Below, one piece after another: positions 57,293-64,000 of a stretch of 64,000 bases of DNA. The stretch's first letter is position 1. Each line of letters starts with the position of its first letter. The position numbers and the translations under genes were made by a program. The DNA is taken from contig JASANG010003930.1 in the NCBI GenBank assembly GCA_030248215.1, forward strand, positions 124,001 to 188,000, written 5' to 3'. This stretch comes from Enoplolaimus lenunculus. Its lineage: Eukaryota > Nematoda > Enoplea > Enoplida > Thoracostomopsidae. Below the pieces are notes generated by a model, which was given only the letters and a program-made list of their open reading frames with translations, made no database searches and was not told where the DNA came from.

Positions 57293-57511
57293 TTCAAACG
57301 CGTGGTGCACTCGAATATCACTGTCGCGCTGCGCAGGAGACTCAAGAACTCGCGCAGTGCACAGGTGCTGAACTCGTCCTATCGCACTCGTTTCATACTT
57401 GTTGGTGCGATCGTTCTTGGTTCATTTGCACGGCAAGACAGCGATGTTCTCGTGAACGCACTTGCCTCACGAGCCGAACTGGAGCCAAATGTCGATTATG
57501 ATTTAGCCTGA
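57293..57511 (+). CDS. Candidate terminal exon, unknown protein
   Basis: After a possible acceptor (GTTAAACGTTAG) 72 codons stay open to TGA, with clearly coding-like base use: GC-richer than the surroundings and mixed residues. It reads FKRVVHSNITVALRRRLKNS, then RTRFILVGAIVLGSFARQDS and VLVNALASRAELEP, ending DYDLA. The RFILVGAIVLGSFA part is hydrophobic; helix packing of this kind occurs in vitellogenin/MTP-type N-terminal domains, but that is only a loose likeness. The minus strand is closed. No upstream exon was found between it and the collagen gene 600 bp away, so it may be a gene fragment or retrocopy. Confidence 0.35.
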   Translation, partial: FKRVVHSNITVALRRRLKNSRSAQVLNSSYRTRFILVGAIVLGSFARQDSDVLVNALASRAELEPNVDYDLA

Positions 57512-57654
57512 TATCCAGTTTTACCCTGTTTGTGTAAATTTGTCGCAATTGAAATAAGTTCATGAGACAGTTTTCATTAGCCTTCTAAATACCTAATAGT
57601 CATTGGCTCGTGCACACTTTCCTCAAACTAAAGGTTGCTTTATGTTTTTATTGA

Positions 57655-57875
57655 CGTTCGTCTCCGTCCGTCACCCGTACGGCGCCGTCCGTCGCCATTC
57701 ACGTACGATAACGCATGGTGACGGACGGAGACGCCCAGCGCCGTACGAGTGACGGATGATGACGAACGGCACCGGACGGTGACGGACGGTACCGTACGGG
57801 TAACATACGGACGGGCCCCGGACGGGTAGCGGACGGCGCTGGACGGGTGACGTACGGAGCCGGACGTCATATATA
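57655..57875. repeat. CpG-rich GACGG / CCGTACGG array
   Basis: About 220 bp of imperfect GACGGACGG, CCGTACGGG and GTGACGG words, strongly GC- and CpG-rich in an AT-rich background. The start has the motifs as CCGTCCGTC and the rest as GACGGACGG, so there is an inverted component. The Arg/Ser/Thr frames over it are by-products. Confidence 0.8.
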
Positions 57876-58833
57876 GTGCAACCCTTAAGGTTAAGGTTTA
57901 GGCTTAAGATTTGCCGTAGGAGTAGGCTAAAGCTTAGCAAAGGCTCATGATTATGCATAAGCAAACCTGTTGTAAGCCAAGTCTAAAACTGAGCCCTAGT
58001 ATATACGAACGTGGGGGTGAAGTGTACGCGAACTTATTCATGCGCAGAATTCTATTCAATTCCGACGTTTTGCACTTGTAAAGCTTGATTAAGAAGGCTT
58101 TACAGAGAAAAAACCTCGTTGCAGCCAATACCATAAGTACACGTATAATAATGTTTTAAGCAACTTTTTGTTGCTCTGTAAATTCTGCCGAACCGTCTGT
58201 TCGACCACGTGTACATATTGCAATGTAATTTTCGTTTTCGAATGAATCGCCGATTGCAAGGCGTTTGTTTTCACGATCCCAAAAACAGCCTAAAACCACA
58301 TTGTTTGAGATGATCAGAGGTTAAGCAGGATTTATCTTTCAAATGGAACAGTTTCATGCAATAACATTTTCGCAATCGAGCGTAAAAAGTTTTACATCAT
58401 AGAATTTAGCAGATTATTCTAAAGCCTGTAAAAGCGATCATTTTGAAATATTCCTGCAGGAACTTCGGAAGTATATGTATTCCACTGTATACTGTAGATA
58501 TGCCTCAATTGCAAAGGAGCCTAAGATGATTGGGATTTTGCAAACCAAACATATCTGCTGTCTCAGGGGCGTATTTAGAATGGACTATATTTCAGGAGGA
58601 GATAAACTCTCCTAAATGGTTTTTAGGCAAGCGTAGTAAACGAGTAAAATTTTGTGACCTCTACAAGTGATTTTACAGCCTGTTTGCATTTTTTGAGGTC
58701 CTTCTGAAAATTTTGGAAAATTGGTATATTCACATATCCCTTGTGTATATATAACGCTCCTGTCTGTTGTTAATTCTTCCACTTTTAAATTCTGTACGTA
58801 GTGACATATATATGGCATTTTTGATTATTTTTA
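57876..58833. other. No gene seen; decayed TTAGGC run at 57885-57980
   Basis: TTAAGGTTAAGGTTTAGGC followed by other TTAGGC-like words. Around 58560-58700 the words TTTCAGGAGGAGATAAACTC and GAGGTCCTTCTGAAAATTTT resemble the GCCCGTAGCC elements. Confidence 0.4.
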
Positions 58834-59075
58834 GGGCCCATGTATAGAACAAGGCCGGTTCGTTTTCCGGAGGGTCTATAATTGAATCAGTTTAAGCTTT
58901 AGACAAATTTTTTTGCTTAGGCTTAGGCTTAGGCTTAGGCTTAGGCTTAGGCGCAGGCGCAGGCGCAGGCGCAGGCTTTCAGGAATAGGCTCATCCATAC
59001 GCTTAGGCTTAGGCTTAGGCTTAGGCTTAGGAATATGCTTATACTACTGTTGCGGCCCTGTTCTATACATGGACC
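58834..59075 (+). mobile_element. TTAGGC-bearing miniature element, family 1 (best copy, 242 bp)
   Basis: The left end GGGCCCATGTATAGAACAAG and right end read inward (GGTCCATGTATAGAACAGGG) pair over about 23 bp. Inside: TTTTCCGGAGGGTCTATAAT, TTTAAGCTTTAGAC, an array that starts with TTAGGC units (58917 on), switches to four GCAGGC units (58949-58974), breaks, and resumes with TTAGGC (59002-59030), then TTATACTACTGTTGCGGCCC. No coding capacity. Confidence 0.88.
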
Positions 59076-59263
59076 ATTTTTAGTGTATTCAGCACTAAAT
59101 TTCACAAAGACTAATGGGATGCTTAACATGAACTTTAGAACAACACATATATACCTAGGGTTACATGGCTGATCAACCTCGTGCTGAGTCGTATATATGC
59201 TATATGAAGGAAGCCAAATAAAATGACTATCACTGCTCAAAAGCCGCACATAACATGGTATAC

Positions 59264-62025
59264 CTGATACAGTAATAACCCATCCGTTATTGACTACATT
59301 GCACAAGTAATAAAATTGCCCGATACGCCATTCTTCGTTTTGACCGTATTTAGCTTTCGCACCGTCAGAGTCAAAATGTTCGCATTGGTTTGAAAATGTT
59401 GTCGGACGATACAAAGGCCATTGGACTTAAAAAATTTTGTCGGAATGCTATATTACAGTATTCAGCTACAACCGGAAATCAGTTTCCGTTTCCGCAAAAT
59501 TCGGGTGTCCGTTTCTGTTTATGGAAATACCGCAAATTCCGGTGTAATATTGCATGGGTTGTAAATCACGCATAAATCGCTCTATTTTTCATTACCGTTA
59601 TGCAGGAACTAACCGATTTGAACTAACAATTACAAAATTCATTCAAAAACTTAAAAAAACTTGGGCGCATCCGCTATTTCTTCCTCTGTGAAATGCAATC
59701 GCGGAAACGCACTCGCAACGGTTTAGACAGCACATGAAATTCAAAAACTTCAATCGTTAAACTATAAAAAATAATTTTGCCATTAAATTGAGTCGTTGCT
59801 TATTTATATCAATATGTATTCAGAATGCAAGCGCAGCAATTCACTGCTACCGAAACTAAGCAAAGATATATACAAATGATTGTTGTAAGTCATATTTCTA
59901 TTTTGCAATTATGGTTGCAGATTTTTGGGTATATTGCATCTAGAACTCAACAACTGCGCTAAACTGGTAAATGTATAGAAGTTATGTGTGAAGAAAGAAA
60001 TTTGTTTTTATGCCTTAACAATAAAATAGGTTGGATTTTAAAGCGGTAGCAATTCCGTTTGTGGCGCTGCAGTGAATAAATCCCTAATTACATTCTTGCC
60101 ATTGCTGTATTTTCGTGAAGAAAATCGAAAAGTAATAAAGCTGTGTTAGTACTACACTAAGCAGTGCAATATTGTAAAAATGAAGTATAAGATGGTCCGT
60201 AGCCAAAATACAACTGGCATGAAATGCAAGCCCGTTTGCCTCGCTTGAAGTTTTGAGGTCTTCTACTTTATTATTAAGCTTACTACTGCCCTCTCTAACT
60301 ATAATATAGATAATCTATTTTTGGTTACTTCAAAAGGTTAAAGAATTAATGTAGCAGCAACTACGATACGAGCAAAGGGCATACATTAAAAAGGGGTCTT
60401 TTTATAAATTAGTTGCGCCGACAAATACGTAATTTAGGATGTGGGCACGCGGCATAAGATTGTAATTTAATCTCGGTGCTTAGAAACATTCAATAATTTG
60501 AAAAAAACACAAAAATACTACTGGAATCTAAAAACTCAACAATTGGAACCTTCTTAAAAGCAGAATAATTCCAACATGCCAGTAAAATGACGCATATGGG
60601 CAAATTACAAGTTGAGTACAGGGCTTATATCTAACCCCAAAATTTTCTGCGAAGAAAAACGCTTAACCAGGCTTTAAGATGACCGACCCATGTAGAGATC
60701 CAGGGGCGGAACGTTTTTCTTAGGGGCAGCTATAAAATCAACATAAGCAATAGACTGTTCTGCTTAGGTTTAGGCCTAGACTTAGGAATATGCCTATACT
60801 ACTGTTACGGAATTCTTCTGTACATTAGTCAGATGACCTTCTTGATTCTTGAGATAAAAAAATTTTGCAACTATGAACGGTGCATGTTAATCAATGAAAA
60901 TTTGTAGATATGTGGTATAAAAGCAAATCGTTACGGCACAGCTAAAAACCTCACGCAATGTTTTATTTGCAGCAGATTGAGCATGCGTTTCGGCGTTCGG
61001 TTGCTTTGACTTGCTTTCGTTTGGAATAATTTGAAGCAACACTAAATCTTCGTGAGGAAGACATCGTACAAGCGCTCCAGGAACATCAATCTCTTCGCCA
61101 ACAAGGATTTCAAATTCTTGCCTGCTGCCGTCGTTGAGAGCATACCAGCATGCTGAAAATAAATATCTCGTGGTAAATTTACAGGCCCATAGCCTGCTAA
61201 ATAATATAGGGCAGTGAAGAAATATTCATGAGGTGCATGCAAGGATTTACCGTGACGCGCTACTGCAAAAAAATGTCTGGGTCTTAGTAAGACCGACGTC
61301 GCTTTAACACACTGGATGACCCATTACAAGTGTTGTTAAAATTGAAGTGTTTCTAAGAAAGGATCATATTTCCCTATTAATAACCATCTGGTTATGCGCT
61401 GGCATATTTGTAGAACGGCTATGAATACATAACAATAAGACAAAATTCAAACTGTTTTTATTCAAAGACAAGAGGTCAGTGAATGCAACACTAAGAAACG
61501 TGTTCTCATATTCTAGATATAAAACCGTATAGAAATGATGAGGAGGCATACAAGCGTATCTTAACTATTACTTATGTTCCAATATTTAAGCTAAACCAAT
61601 ACTTCATATTATCGAAATTGACAAGCACTTATACATTGTCTACTATGTTTTTAACAAGATGTTATTATTTCGTTTCAAAGCGTCCGCAGCAAAATTTTCG
61701 TGAAATACTCCGTATAATACTGTTAACTTAGGAACAACATGAACTGGCCTCAAAACAAAAATAGAATAAACATAAATTTTAGCTAACGAATCCTACCTCT
61801 ACTCAGTGTGAAAACTTGAATATAGGTGACGCAATTAACGTCTCACCGAGTTTGATGCGATTCATAAATTATTAAAGTTTGCTTATGATGGGATATCTTA
61901 AAATAACATACAGACAATTGCTGCTTTCCATCCAAAGTCACCAGTAAGGCATTGCAAGTTGAACTTTCCTTCACGCCAAACATCGCCGTGGACATACTTT
62001 TGGTGATTTCGATAGCAATTTGGAC
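59264..62025 (-). CDS. MIG-18-like extracellular protein, partial, 3 exons seen
   Basis: Minus-strand exons 62025-61912, 61152-60955 and 59425-59264, each with good acceptors (the third has TTTTTTAAG) and donors, all phase 1 at both ends. Exon a reads CYRNHQKYVHGDVWREGKF, then LQC, TGDFGW. Exon b reads CWYALNDGSRQEFEILVGEE, then PGALVRCLPHEDLVLLQIIP and a polar linker. Exon c repeats the first module: CEHFDSDGAKAKYGQNEEW, RIGQFYYLC, NNGW. The pattern C-x-Y-x-G-x-W-x-C-x-W-x-C-x-DG is that of the fibronectin-I-like domain of nematode MIG-18-type secreted proteins, which act in the matrix, for example in gonad cell migration. Signal peptide, 5' exons and 3' exons were not found. A minus-strand donor at 63994-63992 (phase could be 1) suggests that the gene continues past the window's right edge. 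Confidence 0.65.
59455..59770. mobile_element. GTGTAACC/CGGAAAC-family element in an intron of the MIG-18-like gene
   Basis: AGCTACAACCGGAAATCAGTTTCCGTTTCCG at the left, TTGTAAATCACGCATAAATCG inside and CAAAAACTTCAATCG at the right follow 54396-54735. The terminal repeats are decayed. Confidence 0.5.
60685..60830 (+). mobile_element. TTAGGC-bearing element, family 1, in an intron of the MIG-18-like gene
   Basis: The left end GACCCATGTAGAGATCC, GGGGCGGAACGTTTTTC, a short TTAGGTTTAGGCCTAGACTTAGG array and TATACTACTGTTACGG follow the family; the right end TTCTTCTGTACATTAGTC is partly decayed. Confidence 0.65.
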
Positions 62026-62602
62026 CTGAAAATTTTTCTACGTTTATACTAAATATTAATTGTTTTTATATTTGATTTTAGGCGCGACCACGTGTCCTGT
62101 CTTGCATCTACTTGGAAAAATGCGCGCCATAATTTGAGTCTACGTTGCGGAAATGAATAGTGCCTAATAAGAAAACAGCCGGTTTAACTAATGGGGCTTG
62201 CATGCTAAGTATAGGCCTAATCCTAAGCCCTTAAAAACTAAACCCCATCATTAGCCACTAGATTGCAGAGTGGGACATTACCCGCGGGAACACGCGAGTC
62301 GGGCAACGAATTTCAGCCTCGGGTATACCGGCGAGTAAAGATTTGTACCTCGCTGGTAAAAAATTCACAGTTCTTCACCTGCGCCAATCTTTTTAGTGTT
62401 AAGTGCAAAACATACGCTATTGTCTATTTTAATATTTCTGACCAGGTGCTGTCCGGTGATTTATTTAGTTTGGTTTGAAATTTAGTTATTGTCACCGTCC
62501 TACGGCTGCGCTCCGTTTTCGCTAGCGGTAATCTTCAAACAATTTTGTGTTGAAGATGTGACAGAACGACTTTAAATTGAAAAAGTAGTGATAATAAATT
62601 CT
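62026..62602. other. No exon found; CGGGTA motif patch at 62280-62360
   Basis: CCCGCGGGAACACGCGAG, CTCGGGTATACCGGCGAGTAAAG and CTCGCTGGTAAAAAATTC words resemble 22393-22495 and 63715-63830. 62208-62230 has CCTAATCCTAAGCCC. Confidence 0.4.
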
Positions 62603-63044
62603 TACTGGATTAACCCGAATAAGAGGGGGGACTGATATATATTTGGCCTCTCCAGAGGGTACCCCCCTTGTTATTCGGTTACGGACTGTTGTATATTTTT
62701 AACCCACGCTCCGCCACCCTTCATTACTGATATATCCGGTACTGCAACTATCCGTTGAATTATATGTTTGTTTGTGTTGTGTCAATAGCTTGAGCGATTA
62801 TGCAAGATTATACGTTGTAATGTACTTTCAAAACTTAAGTACGCTTTCAAGTTTCGAAGTCAAATTATTTGGACCTGGAGTCATTTATGCGCTATAATTA
62901 GGGTTAATTGACATTTATGGACTCTAATTAAGGTATAAGGACTTTATCCGCTACGGACTCTTATTAGGGATACGGACTTCTATTGATCGGGACTCAAAAT
63001 GGGGACCCCCTCTTATTACCCCCTATTATTCGGCTCAATACAGT
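62603..63044. mobile_element. CTGTAGTGACCCGAATAA-family element (full length, about 442 bp)
   Basis: The left end CTGGATTAACCCGAATAAGA and right end read inward (CTGTATTGAGCCGAATAATA) pair. Inner blocks are TTTGGCCTCTCCAGAGGGTA, TTGTTATTCGGTTACGGACTG, CAACTATCCGTTGAATTA and ATCCGCTACGGACTCTTATT. It is the forward partner of 21810-22246 and encodes nothing. Confidence 0.8.
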
Positions 63045-64000
63045 GAGTAACTAGAATTTTTTGTTCATTCAACTATTTTAGACAAATGGTGTTTTATAGC
63101 GTCCAAATATAAAAAAAACTTTGAAAATTCGTAACTCATATAGTAAAACCTAGAGCTTGCTTGTGTTTAAATCAGAAATTTTTAATCAAAAGCTGTGGTT
63201 TGCGAGATAAATCGAATACAGAACACTTGATGTATGCACTAAATAGGGCATTCTTGCAGCCGGCCAATGACTCTGCTTCATTAGCTTTGCCCAATGACAC
63301 CTTGCTACCTGCTGCCTTGAGAGTGTATACGACCGCTGTTTTGTCGTTTGTTTGAGCAATTCATGCAGCTTCGCTGTCTATTGATATTCTATCATACTAT
63401 AAACTGCACGAAATTCGAAAAAAGCGTTAAAACAACGGTTTGACAACACGGTAGATTATTGTTTAAGCAGCTAATTTAACGTGATTTCGGCTGAATAAAT
63501 TTTGTTTCACCTCCGGCTCCGGCTGTTATATTTTCCACCTGTGATTGTATGCTGCGTACTTTTACGAGTTAAGTAGCGCTGACCGTATATATGGCTTTCA
63601 GTCAAATGACTTGTTTCTAAAGTTTTATGTGTAAAATTTATTGAAGGCATATCGCAAAACGTCAGTAAAGCGCAAAGAACCTGCGATCTTTAAAATACTG
63701 CTTTAGTGACAGACGCGGGTAAAAGGTGGGTCGCGGGTATATCTTCTTTGAGCGGGTATACCCGCGGGTAAAAAATGTTTATTTTCGTGAGTACAGCGTG
63801 GTTCGGGTAAAAAATCCTTACCCACTTCCAACTCTGCTAGGCAGAGTTTAAACTTCTACAGTTCTAGGGCCGCATTAAGGTGGTAGAAGGCCCGGGGCCG
63901 AGATGACAAGCATGCCGATTCTTATCCATGAATGTTTATATACAAGTTCGCACACTAATACATATTAATCAACTAAGCCAAGGCTTGTCTTACCAAGTCT
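63045..64000. other. No gene supported; CGGGTA motif array at 63715-63830
   Basis: 63715-63830 has GCGGGTAAAAGGTGGGTCGCGGGTA, CCCGCGGGTAAAAAATG and TTCGGGTAAAAAATCC; CGGGTA words point both ways. A 64-residue plus frame at 63161-63355 and a minus-strand frame over the same stretch (TAVVYTLKAAGSKVSLGKAN) are both open and neither is convincing. A minus-strand donor GGTAAGA near 63994 may be the preceding exon of the MIG-18-like gene. Confidence 0.4.

Noticed and set aside
57640-57964. Arg/Ser/Thr-rich minus-strand frames
   Set aside because: Produced by the GACGG array; all frames through it look alike.
58612-58818. Minus-strand frame with a good ATTTTCAG acceptor, tested as a further exon of the MIG-18-like gene
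   Set aside because: All three frames are briefly open, no domain motif is present, and the sequence resembles GCCCGTAGCC-family elements.
58947-59262. Long C-terminal extension of the minus-strand frame that contains MIG-18-like exon c
   Set aside because: Below the donor at 59263 the frame runs into intron sequence and then a TTAGGC-bearing element. The donor sits at the same place, relative to the GW motif, as in exon a.
1-64000. CRISPR array, bacterial operon, rRNA genes, spliced-leader RNA genes, autonomous transposase or reverse transcriptase
   Set aside because: None of the expected repeats, conserved cores or long frames was seen anywhere on either strand.

Overview
This is invertebrate nuclear DNA, AT-rich, with intron-split genes and many short dispersed repeats. 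Two independent signs point to a nematode. A three-exon gene encodes a classic nematode cuticle collagen, and the hexamer TTAGGC, the nematode telomere repeat, recurs in both orientations across the window. A MIG-18-like cysteine-rich gene fits too. Species and clade cannot be told from this sequence. No bacterial genes, CRISPR array, rRNA or intact tRNA were seen, and no retroelement coding region.

Layout. 1-8569: no confident gene, a long fold-back repeat, TTAGGC-like elements, a duplicated 160-bp segment and several miniature inverted-repeat elements. 8570-17899 (+): eight-exon gene for a type I membrane protein with a C-type lectin domain, one sushi domain, a Thr/Pro mucin-like stalk, a transmembrane segment and a short basic tail. 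17900-25200: repeats and two weak isolated exon candidates. 25207-30806 (-): three-exon gene for a secreted Asn/Arg-rich protein with a single LDL-receptor class A domain, tentatively compared with HEN-1/Jelly belly. 30807-53900: mostly repeats, with isolated exon-like stretches at 40311-40788 and 43051-43115. 53922-56695 (+): cuticle collagen. 57293-57511 (+): unrecognised exon-like reading frame. 59264-62025 (-): three phase-1 exons of a MIG-18-like extracellular protein whose two ends were not found; the upstream end probably lies beyond the right edge.

The three best genes (lectin receptor, collagen, MIG-18-like) all act at the cell surface, cuticle or extracellular matrix, but nothing shows that they work together. 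Each has its own promoter region and large introns, and nothing suggests an operon.

The repeats are the most unusual part. Several families of 200-450 bp elements with terminal inverted repeats are present in multiple copies, and none encodes a transposase. At least two unrelated families (different terminal repeats) carry TTAGGC arrays inside. Other families carry arrays of other short motifs (CGGAAA, GGAACA, GACGG, CGACAACTTGTCG, CGGGTA), as though each family had its own short repeated binding site.
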